Below, piece after piece: positions 1 to 12,398 of a stretch of 64,000 nt of DNA. The notes under the pieces are model-generated. The model was not told the DNA's origin. It saw only the letters and a program-made list of their open reading frames with translations, and did not search any database. How positions within the stretch are numbered: position 1 is the stretch's first letter; the number at the start of each line of letters is the position of its first letter. This DNA comes from Dentipellis sp. KUC8613 (Eukaryota > Basidiomycota > Agaricomycetes > Russulales > Hericiaceae): assembly GCA_002286715.1 (NCBI GenBank), contig NSJX01000038.1:186001-250000 (forward strand), given 5' to 3'. The translations under genes were made by a program, and so were the position numbers.

Positions 1-1733
1 GCTCCTGCGCGTAATGACTGTGGCTGTGGCTGTGCGTGTGGGAGTGCGTGTGCGGGTGGTGGAGGATCTGCGAGTGCGAGCTGGGCGGCGGATGCGACGA
101 GGCCGGATGAGGTCCCTGGGCGCGAGCCTGCTGTTCGCGCTCCCGCTCCCGCTGCTGCTGGTAGTGGTAGAAGTGGTCGAGCTGCTGCATCTGCAGCGGC
201 GTCGGCGGCGCCATTGCAGAGCTCCATGACGGAGAGCCGCCGAGACTGGGGGCGTGACTCTGGCTCGGGCGGCGGTCCGCGCTCGCGCTCGCGCCCGTGC
301 TCCCGTTCGCGCTCACGCTCGCGCTCGGGCGCATCGTCGGATCCGGGGTGCGGTCGCTTGCGAGGGACGGATGCGGCAGGCGGCTCGGCGAGTGCCGGCG
401 GGTGGAAGGAAAATGGCGAGTCGTATCCGAGGGGAGACGCGGGGCTGTCTCCTGCATCCCCTGCGCCTGCGCCTGGAGCGGGTCCGGGCGGTGCGAGGAG
501 GGGTGCCAGCTCGGGGGCGCCGGCGGGCCGTCCATAGAAGGCGGAAAGGGATACGTCGTGTCGAGCCCCCATTCCAAGGCCTCCACTGCCAAAGGCAGCG
601 CCGGCGGAGTAGTATGCGGCGGGAGCGGTCCCGGGGCGAGTTGCGGTGGAGGGTCGTCCGGGGCCGACACCGGGCCCTGGTGGAAATGAAAGTAGCGGCT
701 GTGCGGGGACCCCCCATTGGGATGGGGGGAGGGATGAGGAGACGACGGCAGCGAGGGGCGGGAGGGATCGAGGATGTGCGTCGGAAGACTCGAGAGATGC
801 AGTGGTGGGCCGGCTAGCGCTGGATCCCGGACGGACATCTGCGCGTGGGCGGGGAGGCCCGTCGGAGGAGAAACCGAGTTCGAATGGGTCTCGGGAGGCG
901 AGAAAGGACTGCGTTGGCTGCCCGTGCTGGGGAGCTGACGCGTGGTGGGATGGGAGATTTGCTGATGGGGTAATTGAGGATGCGGCTGATGGGGCACGAA
1001 AGGACTGGCTTGGGTCACGAAAGGAATGACTGTTGACCGGCCGAGAGTTCGGGCGATCAACATTTGCGGTTTGAACGTGCCAAGTGCGGGCGGACGCGTT
1101 GGGATGGTAGACGAGCCCGTTGGAGTCGGGGCCGCTGCCTTCGTAGCCGGTGCTGGTGCCGGGACGCTGATGCATGGGGATGGTGGCCTGGAGATCCTCC
1201 TGCTTGACGCCTTGATCGATGTCGGCGTCAACGAGGTTGGAGGAGACGGCGGAGGGGGCCTGACTGCGCTTGCCACGGGTCTGACTGGCCTTGTTGGCGG
1301 CGGCCATGCTGGCGTGGAGAGAGGTGAGGTCGCGCATCATGCGCTCGTTCTGCTCCTGCTTGTCTGCATGGACGGTCTGGGCATGTTGGCGGAGGTTGTC
1401 GAGACGCGAAAATTGCTTGCCGCAGTGGCATGTAAACGGGCGCTCGCCAGTGTGTTTCCTGTGTGGAGGAGAGAAGAGGAAGTTGGAGTGAAGGAAGGGG
1501 CAAGGAGGAGGAGGATCAGGGACCGACCTTATGTGCCTGGCTAGGTGTTCGCTCCTGCTGAATACCATGCGACAGTCGCCATAGCCTCTGCACTGGAAGG
1601 TCTTTGCGGGAGCAGGCCTGTAGCGCTTGTTGATGCCAGCGGACTGGTTGTTGCTTGGGAGGGATTGGGCCCCCTGGTTTGGAGGAAGGAGAAGGGTGGC
1701 CATCTGGTCTAGCGGAGGGGAATCAGAGGCCAT
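1..1733 (-). CDS. C2H2 zinc-finger transcription factor, C-terminus off the left edge
   Basis: Exons 1733-1528 and 1458 to the window start; the 69-nt intron splits the first finger linker. The start ATG at 1733 gives a short N-terminus, then two adjacent C2H2 fingers at about residues 37-95. Finger 1 has Cys-x5-Cys and ends HLARHIRKH; the TGERP linker follows; finger 2 starts with a compact Cys-x-Cys (TCHCGKQF) and carries the [14 protein letters not shown] helix. This layout is typical of fungal stress or carbon-response factors of the Msn2/Rsv2/Usv1 type, which bind short G-rich promoter elements in the nucleus. After the fingers comes a long Ser/Pro/Gly-rich tail with an Arg/Glu run, as in activation or repression regions. 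The stop lies beyond the window. A second frame looks more protein-like near positions 14-210 (see findings). The paralogue and the target genes cannot be told from sequence. Confidence 0.85.
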   Translation of the reverse strand, partial: MASDSPPLDQMATLLLPPNQGAQSLPSNNQSAGINKRYRPAPAKTFQCRGYGDCRMVFSRSEHLARHIRSVPDPPPPCPFLHSNFLFSPPHRKHTGERPFTCHCGKQFSRLDNLRQHAQTVHADKQEQNERMMRDLTSLHASMAAANKASQTRGKRSQAPSAVSSNLVDADIDQGVKQEDLQATIPMHQRPGTSTGYEGSGPDSNGLVYHPNASARTWHVQTANVDRPNSRPVNSHSFRDPSQSFRAPSAASSITPSANLPSHHASAPQHGQPTQSFLASRDPFELGFSSDGPPRPRADVRPGSSASRPTTASLESSDAHPRSLPPLAAVVSSSLPPSQWGVPAQPLLSFPPGPGVGPGRPSTATRPGTAPAAYYSAGAAFGSGGLGMGARHDVSLSAFYGRPAGAPELAPLLAPPGPAPGAGAGDAGDSPASPLGYDSPFSFHPPALAEPPAASVPRKRPHPGSDDAPEREREREREHGRERERGPPPEPESRPQSRRLSVMELCNGAADAAADAAARPLLPLPAAAGAGARTAGSRPGTSSGLVASAAQLALADPPPPAHALPHAQPQPQSLRAG

Positions 1734-3264
1734 CTGAGGGGGAGGAAGAGAGCGAGGAGGCTATAAGGAAAAAGGTGCCTGACCACGCCTCACCTCCGCC
1801 AATCGACCTCCCCCCCAATTAAGGCACCCCCGTCCCGTCGGACATTCAATCCAAGCCACTCCGCCGGTCCAGGCACCCCGTCACTCGTCACGCTCCCCCC
1901 TCCCCAATAATATTCCTCCTCCTCCTCCTCCTTTGTCTCGCTTTCTTCTCTCCCCCCCGGCAAAACGCCGGGTCACGCTCCCGTTATCTTTCCTCTCCCG
2001 TCCCAATCGTCCCCACGCTCCTCTATCGTCCCCTCCCGCCGCACACATATCAAAATCTAGACCGCCCTCACATGCTCGCCCCCCGTCCTCCTCGGCCCCG
2101 TCGCCGCACGCGCTCGCACTCGCCCACGCGCACGCAATCACGCACGCCTCCCGCTCTTCCACCCTTCCTTCCTTCCTCCGACCCTCCTTTCGTTTCGCTT
2201 CGACACGCCCGTCCCTGGGTGGCTGTGCCCGCAGATCCATCGCCCCCGCCCGCCCTGGAACTCGTCTCCCGCCGTGATCCTGCATCTGATCCGGCCATTC
2301 TCTCATCCCTCGGCCACACCGTGCCGACAACACCCTCCCTCGCACTCTCCCCCCGCGTGCAATAGCGCTAACGCTCCAGCTAGCCCTCCACTTATCGAGT
2401 GCGCGTGCTATCTCGTATCGCGTGCCCGGCCGCACCAGCCCCGGCACGTCGCGCATGCTCGCCCGCACGCCTGCCCGCTCGCGCGCCATCAGAGCGTCTG
2501 GGCTCCCGCGCGCCCTCCGAGCCCAACTGACGTGATCCTGATCCCGCATCACCCAACCTGTCAGCACCCAGCACCCTCACTCGCTGCTGCATTTCACGCG
2601 CGTTCGAGCGATGCGATACCGCGCATTCTGGGGTGGAATGATGCATGCAATTGCGCCTGTGTACATACGTGTACACTGTACGTTCGCGTACTGTATGTTG
2701 CGTTTATCAGTGACACCCGCATGCAGACGCCACGTGCGCACGCGCGTCAACCGTGCGCATGGTGCGGGGCGCACCCCATTCGGACACCCCGCCGTGGCCG
2801 CCCGCAGTGACATGCTTTGTGTTACGCGTGACGTGACGTGACGTGATGGATGCCGCGTGCGCGGGACCGACCGCATCTGCGTTCCTGTGCGGATGTCCAC
2901 ATCGTCCGTCGACGCCTGCGCGAACGCTCAAACGCAAACCTTCCGTGCCTGTGCACTTACTCACCCGCCCCCGTCCATGTCCACGTCCACGTCTATCTCT
3001 GATGCAGATGCGGATGCAGCGTTTACTTACGTCCCTCATGCCCGTGCGCCTCGTCTGCATCGGCCATCACGCGCACGTATCACAGCCCAGCGTTGACGAG
3101 TGACATCGACATTGACAAAGTCAGACTGCAGATTATATCTCCCGCCCCCGCCCCGCGCTATCACCCTGCCCGTGCGGTGGGCGGTCCCACGGCGTCGTCT
3201 GCCCCGCGCGTGTATCGTATCGTGTACAGTATGGGGATTTGTCAGTGCTGACTTGCTTGGGTGT

Positions 3265-3312
3265 GGATTTTGGTATTGCTATTGCTATTGCTATTGGTGT
3301 TGGTATTGGTAT
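3265..3312. repeat. Hexanucleotide simple repeat
   Basis: Imperfect six-base units, first TATTGC and then TGGTAT/TTGGTG, run for about 48 bases. Read on the minus strand they would give an Asn-Thr/Asn-Ser run, but no gene surrounds them. Confidence 0.7.
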
Positions 3313-4090
3313 TTGCGTGATCAGCAGTGTAACTTATCGCAGACGAGGCGAGGACGAGGACGAGAATTCGAGCGAGGGCTAAGAACGCCGGGTCCTCTTC
3401 ACGGCCCGCGCGGCCCGCGCACGAGAAAATCACACATGTCATGCACACACTCTATATCATGCACCCATGCACTCATGCATATCTGCATGCGGGATGCGTG
3501 GGACGTCCTTATAATAATTATGGATGTACGAACCGGATTCGGGTGGGATAGAACAGAACACAGTAAAGAGAAATGGATGGATAAATATACGTGGAGGTGT
3601 CAGGCACGCAGAGGGCGGCGATAGTGCTGGTGCTTCCGAGGGTGTTGGTTCGGGACCGAGAGGTGGGAGCGGGACGGGTGTCTTTGCGGGGAGGGGCGCG
3701 GGGTGGGCGGGGTGGGCGATGAGGACTAGGACGAGGCGACGAGGTAGTATTGCAGTGTGGTTACTAGGCGAAACGAGCGAGCGGGGAGCGCACTTGGTGC
3801 TTCAATCTTCTGACCCGAATTTCGCGAGCATATCGCAGACCCCAGACCGTCATATTCAGTATCCGAGCAGAAATCGGATACTACAACATAGATATCCTGC
3901 ATTCGAAGCGTACATTATACAGCCAACAGCCGACGCAAGCTCGAGCTCGCCCGCCTTCCGTACCAGTGCAAAGACCAGGACACCGCGAGACGCAATATTG
4001 CACCCCGCTCCAAGCTCCCGAGTGCTCATTTCAGTCGAATTTCCGTGTCCGCCAGGTCGGCGAGTCCATTGGTCGGCTGGTGGTTGTGCT

Positions 4091-4640
4091 CTGCACCGGC
4101 CAGAGGCACCAGCCCCGCGACCAAAACCACAACCAAAACCGCGCCGTACGAACCTCCCAACGACACACCAGCCACGACGCGAGCGCCCAAGTACGCATGC
4201 GCGATAATGCGCACTTCCGTGCACTGCGGCGCGCAAGCATCGACCTATCGGCTCGAAGGAGTTAGAACGACCTAAAGCTCGAACCTCGAAGCTCCGAGTG
4301 TCCAAATCCTACCCATTGCCCATCGTCCATCGTCCGAATATAGTCATCCTTGTTCTCCGCGGTCGCGTCTGCACTGGCCAGAGGCACCATTACCCCGACC
4401 GCGCCCACAGCGCTAGCTGCGCCATACAAACCATCCACCACAAAGTGAGTAAGTATGCGCACTACCGTGCGCTCCCGCCCGCCGCACGACACTCGTACCT
4501 CCGACTCGTCAGCCTGACAGCTCAAAGGAGTTAGAACGACCTAACCCTCAAACCTCGAAGCTCCGCGCGCCAGCGTCCGAATCCTACCCATTGCCCATCG
4601 TCCACCGTCCGGATATAGTCATCCTTGTTCTCCGCGCGCA
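4091..4640. repeat. Degenerate tandem duplication, two units of about 270 bp
   Basis: Unit 1 is about 4091-4361 and unit 2 about 4369-4640. Matching landmarks recur in the same order: CTGCACCGGCCAGAGGCACC near 4091 against CTGCACTGGCCAGAGGCACC near 4369, GGAGTTAGAACGACCTAA near 4257 and 4527, and the block CCTACCCATTGCCCATCGTC near 4308 and 4583, followed by ATAGTCATCCTTGTTCTCCGCG. The last 100 bp are nearly identical and the middle parts have drifted. On the minus strand both units can encode a hydrophobic stretch, but no complete gene is visible. It may be a decayed duplicated gene or a non-coding repeat. Confidence 0.75.
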
Positions 4641-7600
4641 GTGCGGCGCTGCGGTGTCCGATTGGGGCAACGTCCGAGATGCGAGCGCGTGCGTGTGGGT
4701 GTGGGGGTGGATGGGGCGTTGTGGCGCCGCGGTAGATGGGAGAAGGGAAGCACTAGGCGGTGGGTAGAAGATGGTAGCTGGGGGCGATGCGCGGGGATAT
4801 AGGGTACAGGTTACAGGGTGTGGTGTGGTACGCGCGATGTCGATGGTGAGGAGGTTGTGGGAGGATGCTAGTCACGACTATCGTCAATATGGGCGTCACG
4901 CACGGCGCGCCGCAGGCTTGCGAGTCCGACGTCAAAGCAAAGGCCAAGGCCCGAGGCCAGTGCCGATCCGGGTGCACCGCGGGGCTGTAGCGCTGAGCCG
5001 AGGACAGATATCGTACCGCACGGGCGATCTAAGTAGCACTGCGTATACGGGCAGAGGCCGGGGATCCCGAGTCCATAGGATGCCGTCGAATGAGCTGTCG
5101 GGATCCAAAGCTAGCGGGGATTCGACAGGAGAGGTGGCCACTGAGGCGGACAGGCGAGAATAGGCATGACGATGTCGGTGAAGCTACCTGCTGGGAATGG
5201 GCATATAAGAAGACGAACAGGAAGATAGAAGACCGGAGCTCGAGGCTCGCATCCCTCGATATCCAGCCATCCAGTTACCCAAGCACGGCGTCGCAGCGGG
5301 CCGCCAGCAGTGACCAATCCGAGTGGTGGGAGGCAATTATACCCTAGACGCACACACAGACACACGGCCGCCAACCAGTGCTGTCCATGGTCAGGCGTCC
5401 GGATCCTGTATGCGCTCACTGGCATTCGAGGCTATAAATGCGCCCGCTCGCGGACCCGAAGAGCGACGCGTGCGGAGCCGGGAGGCAGATCGACAGTCGT
5501 GGGCCAGAGAGTGCGGTTCAGGAGACATTGGCGCGATCTTGGGGAGGAAATGCTCAACGCGCCGCAAGGAAGAAGAGGACAAGGGCGACGATGAAAAGGG
5601 AGAAGGAGAAAAGGAGGAGAGCCGCGATAGCCTATAGGTGCGCCGGAATATCGATGCTACCGTGACCCTGACAGCAGCAGCAGCCTGAGTGATAGCGGAA
5701 GTCAACCGGAGAGCTAGGTAAATTGGCACTGGCACGCGTACTTCAGTATACAGCGGTGGGAACGCCTCGCAAACAGGATAATTCTGGCGACCGTGTCGGC
5801 GCGAGGCGGGATTCTGGTGCGCCATCATAGCAGGACGTCGGGCGAGCGGCTGCAAGAGGACGGGCGGTATGCAGAGGCTCAGAGCAAGCAAGCGCCAGCA
5901 TCAAGGACTCTAGATCTAGAGCTGCTACTTACGAGCACCGCGGCCGCGAGACCCTGCAATTTGCAAGATAGAACGTCGCGAATTCGAACGCAGCCGGAAA
6001 TTTTCCATGTGCATGGCCAGTCCTCCGTAGGCCTTTTACCCATTTTGCAATTCGCAATTCACCAGCCATCATCGACGCTGCCAGCCAGCCAGGGTGTGAA
6101 GGTGTGAGTAAAAGTATACGTACACGCAGGAGGAAACCGAGGCCCAGGCCGGGGCTCGCGAGCATCTTCAGCGTCCGCGGTCAATTAGATGCCGGATGAA
6201 ATGTTGACCGAATGCGACGCGACGAGACGAGACAGGACGAGACGGGACGCCAGCAGCCAGCTGACGTGGACACGTCAGCTGCAGCGCTTCATGATGCTTC
6301 AGTGTCCGTCTGATTTGTCGAGCGAGCTGCTGATAGCCAGTGATGCGGCGGCACATTGACACGGCGCACGGTGTGCGGAAGACCGCTTTTGCTGTTTGTC
6401 CTTTGGAGATTCCTATCCTGTTTGGGGCGTTCGTTAGAGGCGAGCGTATCTGGCAGGCGCGGCTCAATTAACGCGGATGAAAGGACTGGCTCGCTCTGGC
6501 AGCGGCTGTGAGAGCGCAGCGTCATACTGCCTCAGCCTCAGGCGTCAGGCTTCGCGCTTTGGATAGCTCGGACACAGTACCAGTACCAGTGCACGCTCGC
6601 GAAACACGTTCTACCGGGAGCTGTATACGTACGGCGGCTGCTCGCTGTCTTGCCTGTCATCTTCACGTTCATGTTCATCGTCGCGTCACGTTTCCGCCAG
6701 GCACGCTGACGGTGCCTTACCCCGCATGTCATAGTATTTGTCAGCGCCGGATCCGGATCGGCCAGCCGCGACCGAGTGAGCTGCACGCCCCGATCCGGTA
6801 TGATTGCGCGACAAGGTTCGTTCTCTATCTGCGCTCCCAATTGGCGAACAGCCTGCGAACAGACCATGCGCACCTCTCGCATCTTGCTGGGCAAATTTTC
6901 TTTACATGCAAAGCACTCACACTCATACGCGATCGTGCAAATATCAATGCACTTGATGGATGGATGGGCGCACCCAGGGGAGGCCCGGCGAATGAAACAG
7001 TGTTGGGCATCATGGCGTTATTGCCGAATGCCCAACCTAAACAGCCGTGCCACGCAAGGCACGCCCAATATCAACACTGGCAGAACGCCCATCAGCGCTT
7101 CGCGCTTCACACAACCTTTCTGCAGTCGGTCGCGTGTCGCGTCGCCTCTGAATCGGATGCCAGGGCCAGTGCCAGTGCCAGTGCCTGAGATCCATAAAGG
7201 CTAAATATCGGCGGTGGGAATCCAGCACCACGGATCCGGAGGGCCTGTTTGCATCTGCGTGCCCGTTCTTCTTCTTCTGCTGCTGCTGTTCGGTCAATTG
7301 GATACTTACTTGGGACCTATTGCTTGCGCCGGATTCGTGCGCACGAGTGCCCGACTTGGCACGCGCGCCTCGAATGCATATGGGCAGCTTGCGGCCCGCC
7401 CGCCTGCTGCTGCTGCTGCTGCTCCTTGCGTCTGCTAAAAGCCGCGATAGCGCGGAACGCGCGTAAGCGTCAGCGTCAGCCGTACGTGCGCCGCATGAGT
7501 CTGCATCACGGGCGTGACACAAAACGAAAATCGTTCTCGATGCCAGTCAGTGCAGCCTCGACGTCGGAGGAACACCCGCCTCCGTCTGCTTGGACCGATT

Positions 7601-8287
7601 CTGCCAGTGCCAACGCCAACGCCAGCGCCAGCGTACGCGGCCGTCACCTGACGCGCGCGGTGGTCCCTGAGAGCCAGACTTGAACGTTTGAACGTTGAAC
7701 TTGGCAGCCCCTCCACCCTCCACCCTCCCCGCTCGGAATCGGACTCGGACTCGGCATTTGTGCGGCGCCGCACGTGGGAATGCGAATGCGAATGTGTCTT
7801 GATGCAGGACGGGAATATCGCATCTGGACCGGCGCAGAGGCGAGGCAGAGGCGTCTTTCCATGCTGTCACATCAGGATGTAACGGGTATCGTGTTACGGG
7901 TAGCGCGGTAGCGGGTAACGCCGGCGCCGTGTGTACATATGCATGGTCTCCCTGGCTTCCGAGTCGAGCCTCAGGCTGCCGTACTTACCAACACCGATTC
8001 CATATGCATATGAGTGAGCATGGTCATGATGCCTGTGCGGGTCCATCGCACTACACTCGCAGCAAAGCCTCAGACTCGGACTCGAACTCGGACTCGAACA
8101 TTGATCAATTTTAATCGCAAACGCCGGCGATATCGATGTCGTGGACGGCGCATTCATATTTTTGGAGAGACAGCTGGAACGTGAACGCTCGGTTTTAGAG
8201 ATCCCTGTAACTGCTGCTGCATAACATTACTGAGTGACAGCGCATGCGAGTGAGGTGAAACAAACAAACGAACGGGACGCACAGAAC

Positions 8288-8310
8288 CGCGGGGCGGGCG
8301 GGCGGGCGGG
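8288..8310. repeat. GGGC tandem simple repeat
   Basis: Five uninterrupted GGGC units upstream of the next promoter-free stretch. Such G-runs could form quadruplex structure; no function is implied. Confidence 0.6.
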
Positions 8311-8580
8311 CGCATATACAGTACGTGGGTGGGTGGACGGATCTGGACGGCGGACAGGAGGGGGGTCGAGAGGGTCGATTTTGCGGTAAGACGTCGGAGG
8401 TTTGCGCCTTGAGTCGAGGGCCTAGGCAGATCGATCCGCCTGCGTCGTCGTTGCCTGCATCGTCATGGGCGGCGTAATTTTATTTTCGATTTCGAGCATA
8501 CTGCAGAACGCGTCCGTCTGTGGGTTCGGATAGACCGGCGCTGCAAGCCAACCCGCAAATACATCAGCCCAGCCCACCAC

Positions 8581-10469
8581 TCACACCGCATCCCAAAAAA
8601 AGAAAGAAAAAGAAAAAGAGAAAGAACACATACGAGCACGACCCGCCTCCGCCTCCACACCACCACCACCATCACCCGCCCCCGGGCCCGGCGCGACCCT
8701 CGCAAACACCTGACAATCCGCCACCCTCCACGGCCCGCCCTCCGCGGCGACAGCGAGCTTGCCCGGCACGTTGCGCACGACCCAGTCCCGCGCCTCTGCC
8801 ACCGCCGCGCGCGCGTGCGCCTCGTCCGGGAACGCCGCCTGCCGCCGCCCGCGCGAGAGATACGGCGCGAAGGCTTTGGTGATCGCGAGCCAGTCCGGGT
8901 CGAAGGCGAGGGTGGGCGGGGAGGTGGGAGTGGGGGAGGGGGAAGGGACGTCGATGACCTGGGGAGGTGTGAGTGGACGTGTGAGTCTGCAAGGTAAAGA
9001 ATGGGATGGAGGATGGGGTGGGAGTAGGGTGAGAAATCGGGGATGGAGGGAAGGGACGCTTACTTCGAGGAAATGCCGGTTTGGCAGGCATTTGTCGAGC
9101 GCGAGGAATTTGGTCTCAGTGCGTGCGGCGTGCTGCGGCGGGGGTGCGGGTGCGGGTGCGGGAGGGGCGGCGACGTCCTCCTCTTCGTCGTCGAGGAGCA
9201 CTTCGTCGGGGTTGGCGTGGTGGAAGGGGGCTGCCGTTGTCGTCGTCGGTGGGTCGGGAGTTCTGGTTTGCTGCGGTGCAGCCTTGGACCCGCTTTGCAC
9301 CTCGTCGTCGTCGTCGTCGTCGTCGATAAGGATTTCATCCGGATTCGCCGCCGCCACCTCCGGTGCGCTCGGTTCTGCATGCTGCTCAGGCGCGCCCTCG
9401 CTATGGACCACCGTCGCCTCGAAGCGGACATGCAAGTGCGCCGCGAACCACCACTCGGGCTGCAGCGTCGCGAGCAGGCCCATCAGCGGCGGCGAGCCGA
9501 GGCTCCCGCTCTGCACGTCCTGCCGGAAGAACGGCTTGCGGCGCAGCAGCCCGCGCAGGTCGCCGTGGTGCTCGATGCCCTGCGGCCAGTCGTGCGAGAG
9601 GAATATCCGCGCGCCCGGGAGCTGCAGGCGTACATCGACGTAGAGATAGACACGCGCGTGGTGAGCATGTGGTGTCGGCGGGCTGCGTGGGTGGGTGGGA
9701 CGAGTCGAGGCTTACCAGGGAGAGCCTGCGTACGTTATACTCTCTGATGTGATAGATGCTGCGGATGGACGAGCTGTTGTAGGGCACGCTCTCGTAATGC
9801 CCTGGGAGGCGCGGTGAATGGGTGCCTGTCGGTGATCGTCTGGATGGACGTCGACATCGGGCATGGGCGTACCTTGGCGGAAGTCCTGATGCTTGAAGAT
9901 CCCGGACGCCCCTGCGATGCGCACACCGTTGAGCCTGACCGCGCCGGCGTGCCCCAGGAAGTAGATGTTGGGCGCGAGCCACCCGCCGTGGTACCTGCGA
10001 GCGCGCCCGTCAGCGTCAGCTGCGAAAATCCAAAACCATGCGCGCGCGCGTGCGAGCGGTTCCTCACAGTTCCCAGAGGTAATTCGATGCTTCGTGGTTC
10101 CCGCCGATGACGAGGGTCAGCACGGGCGCTGTGAGCTCGCCGGTGTAGTACCTGCCGCCATCGCGTCGCGTCAGTGTGCCGTGTGTTGGTGAACCGTGAT
10201 ACCCGCGGGGTGATGCGTACTTGTGAAACTCGCCCAGGCGCTTGTACTTCTGCGGGACGGCCATGCATTGCAGGTCCTGATGGTTCCTGATGGCCTGGAA
10301 GTCGCCGCATATGAGCAGGGCGTCGACGCGATACCCGTTCTGGTGCTCGAGGCTGCGGATCTGCTCGTAGATCGCCCCTAGCTCGCCGTGGCAGCAGCCT
10401 TCCACTGCAATCTGGAAGCGTAAAGGTCGGAGAAGAGGAGACGGGTCAAAGGGAAATGCAAACCTTCAT
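8581..10469 (-). CDS. dbr1: RNA lariat debranching enzyme
   Basis: Seven exons: 10469-10464, 10411-10221, 10151-10068, 9994-9873, 9801-9716, 9621-9064, 8958-8581; 474 residues. The first exon codes only Met-Lys, joined to [11 protein letters not shown]. The enzyme is a metallophosphoesterase that cuts the 2',5' branch of excised intron lariats in the nucleus, so it matters in this intron-rich genome. Metal and active-site motifs are in family order: EGCCHGE (Cys8, His10), CGDFQA (Asp39), [35 protein letters not shown] and AAHLHV. A low-complexity acidic insert with a run of seven Asp and a second Asp/Glu run follows the catalytic domain. Then comes the conserved C-terminal segment ([19 protein letters not shown]), whose end is poorly conserved and ends in a Ser/Phe run. 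The gene is divergent from the membrane-protein gene to its right. Confidence 0.95.
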
Positions 10470-11138
10470 GTTTAGCTTAGGTGGGGACTCGAATGGACGG
10501 TGGGTGGCTGTCGACGCGTAAGTTGTGCGGCTGCCAAACTCTGATAAGAGCGATAGAACAGCCCTTTAGGCTCCTGTCATGTTTAATTTTGTCGTCAGTA
10601 CTTATGGCACCTCGTGCTCGCAAGAGCCGGGCGAAGACACGCACGTTCTGTGGTGTGAAAGACGGTGGTCAGTCAGTAAACAACACCAAAGAAGCCGCTG
10701 TTCTTCTACACTTGCCTGATATAGAAATGCGTTGACAGGCAACGCTAGGCTCCCGCCTCGTTACCAGCTCCACCGACACTAGAAACCGCTGTCTAGCGCG
10801 AAACATTTTCTGAAGCGACGCTGCAGCTTCTGGTCATCGCAGCACAGTGCTATTCCCCTCGGTCCTCGGGCGCGCGCAGCAGGTAAGTAAATAAATACGA
10901 CACGGTCTAGCCCTACGGTTGAGCGCGTCCGATCAAAGTCGTTAGATCGCCGCCTGCATAGCCGTTGATTCGGACGCCACCTGAGAAACCGTCGCCGTTT
11001 CTCCATCCGTTCAGGGCCCACTGAGTGTCACGGAGGGGGGCACGCCCCCAATGATGCCGCACCTCTCTCCTTTAGAGCACCCTTGCCATCGTCGAGCGGG
11101 ACCCGCCCATGTACTTTACGGCCCGCTAAGGACGACCC
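10470..11138. promoter_or_regulatory. Shared divergent upstream region of dbr1 and the membrane-protein gene
   Basis: 669 bp between two divergent starts. No convincing TATA element or coding exon is visible. A 5'-leader intron for the plus-strand gene is possible, because CTAAG lies just before its start codon. Confidence 0.45.
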
Positions 11139-12398
11139 ATGAACTTCACGTTGGACGACTCGTCCCCGCAGCTCATCTACTCGGCGGATTGGGAGCTGCA
11201 GCCTGCGAATGACCCCAGCCTCTCGTCGTTCTTCCAGTCCACTTATCATGCTGCGCTCCAGCCGAAGGCCACCGTCAACCTGACGTTCACCGGTGAGCCG
11301 CGCTCCCTCCCGCACGTCATATCTTACCGACATGCCCTCCGCAGGAAATGCCGTCTACATATACGGCTCCAAGGGCCCAGGACACGTATGTGCCTGCCGC
11401 ATCTCGCGTAGCGTCGACACTCACATTTTTACATACGCACGCAGGCGAAGTTCACGGTCCAGTGCGACGGCGTGATTGCCAACGTCGACGCGTCGGCAGC
11501 CCAGACCCGCTTCCAGCAGCTCCTGTTCGGCTACACCTTCCCCAACGCGACGTCATCCGCGCACTTTGTCTCCCTCGTCACGCAGCCAGGCACAAATGGC
11601 AACTGGCTCGACATCGACTATGTCACGTTCGCTCAGGATGCGCAGTGCGTTTTGGTGATGGTGTGTTGCTGAGGAGACTTGCTCACGGATGTGTGACAGG
11701 TCACCGGCTTCTTCTGCGCTTCAGTTTCCTGGTTCGGGAACGTTGCAGGCGCCGTGGTTCTCCGAGTCGCAGTACGCATCGTGTTCACCTTCGCTTCCAT
11801 TTACGTTGACTCGTGTGGGTCCTACAGGTCGTCCGGAGCCTCTCAAACAAGCGGTGCGGTTATTGCGGGGTCTTCTGCAACAGCCGGTGCCGATGCCGTG
11901 TATGTGTTTCAACAGCAATGTCCCATGTACAGTATCATACTAACACACGAATTCAGCCCAACGACCACCCGTGCGCGGGACAACAGCATGCTCATAACCT
12001 CCATCGTCCTCGGCTGTCTCCTCGGCTTTCTCATGCTCGCCGTCCTTTTCTACTTCATCCTCCACCGGCGCACATCCGCGAAAGCGAAAGGCTCGCGCTT
12101 CCAATACGGCATCACGCCCGCGGGCTCGACCGCATCCATCGCGGAGGAGCGCAAGCCCTGGCTGCCGTGGTCGCACCTCCGCTCCGGGAGCTCGCTCAGC
12201 AGCGCGCAGAGCGGCACGTCCGCGTCCCGCTCGCAGCCGATGTCCGAGGCCGGCTCGACGCTCAGCAGCAGCGTGCCCGTCGTCCCGGCGCGCCCTGCCT
12301 TTGGCCTGCTCTCCGGCGTGCTCTCGCCGAATCCGACGCAGAAGCCGAAGCCGAGGAACGACGCGGATTCGATGAAGACGAATTTCTTGCAGGTGTAG
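11139..12398 (+). CDS. Single-pass membrane protein, agaricomycete family of unknown function
   Basis: Six exons: 11139-11292, 11345-11385, 11445-11644, 11700-11771, 11828-11899, 11957-12398; 326 residues. The N-terminal half (about residues 1-140) opens with MNFTLDDSSPQLIY and has a beta-sandwich-like pattern with conserved VYIYGSKGPGH, VQCDG and WLDIDYVTF motifs. This layout is common in agaricomycete cell-surface proteins of unknown role. A Ser/Ala/Gly linker follows, then one strong membrane helix (LITSIVLGCLLGFLMLAVLF), a basic stop-transfer stretch (HRRTSAKAKG) and a Ser-rich cytoplasmic tail. No clear signal peptide is present at the chosen start, so an upstream exon may be missing. 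The ectodomain may sense or bind ligands at the surface; that is inference. Confidence 0.8.

Larger units (their letters stand above)
1734..8580. other. Long gene-free GC-rich interval
   Basis: No open frame here shows a recognisable domain, and I found no set of splice-compatible exons. The part nearest the zinc-finger gene (about 1880-2060) is strongly pyrimidine-rich on the plus strand, which on the gene's own strand makes a purine-rich leader or promoter. The rest holds short simple repeats: GTGAC units near 2830, GCTATT/TGGTAT units near 3270-3310, GCCAGT/GCCAAC units near 7160 and 7600, GGACTC units near 7740 and 8070, and GGGC units near 8288. A degenerate tandem repeat lies at 4.1-4.6 kb. 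It may be the long regulatory region of the zinc-finger gene, hold non-coding RNAs, or be decayed sequence. Confidence 0.6.

Noticed and set aside
1881..2567. 228-codon minus-strand frame upstream of the zinc-finger gene
   Set aside because: Arg/Gly-rich, lies over the pyrimidine tract, and has no family features; more likely promoter or leader DNA.
6508..7188. 226-codon plus-strand frame
   Set aside because: Starts at GTG, ends in a GCCAGT simple repeat and shows no recognisable motif.
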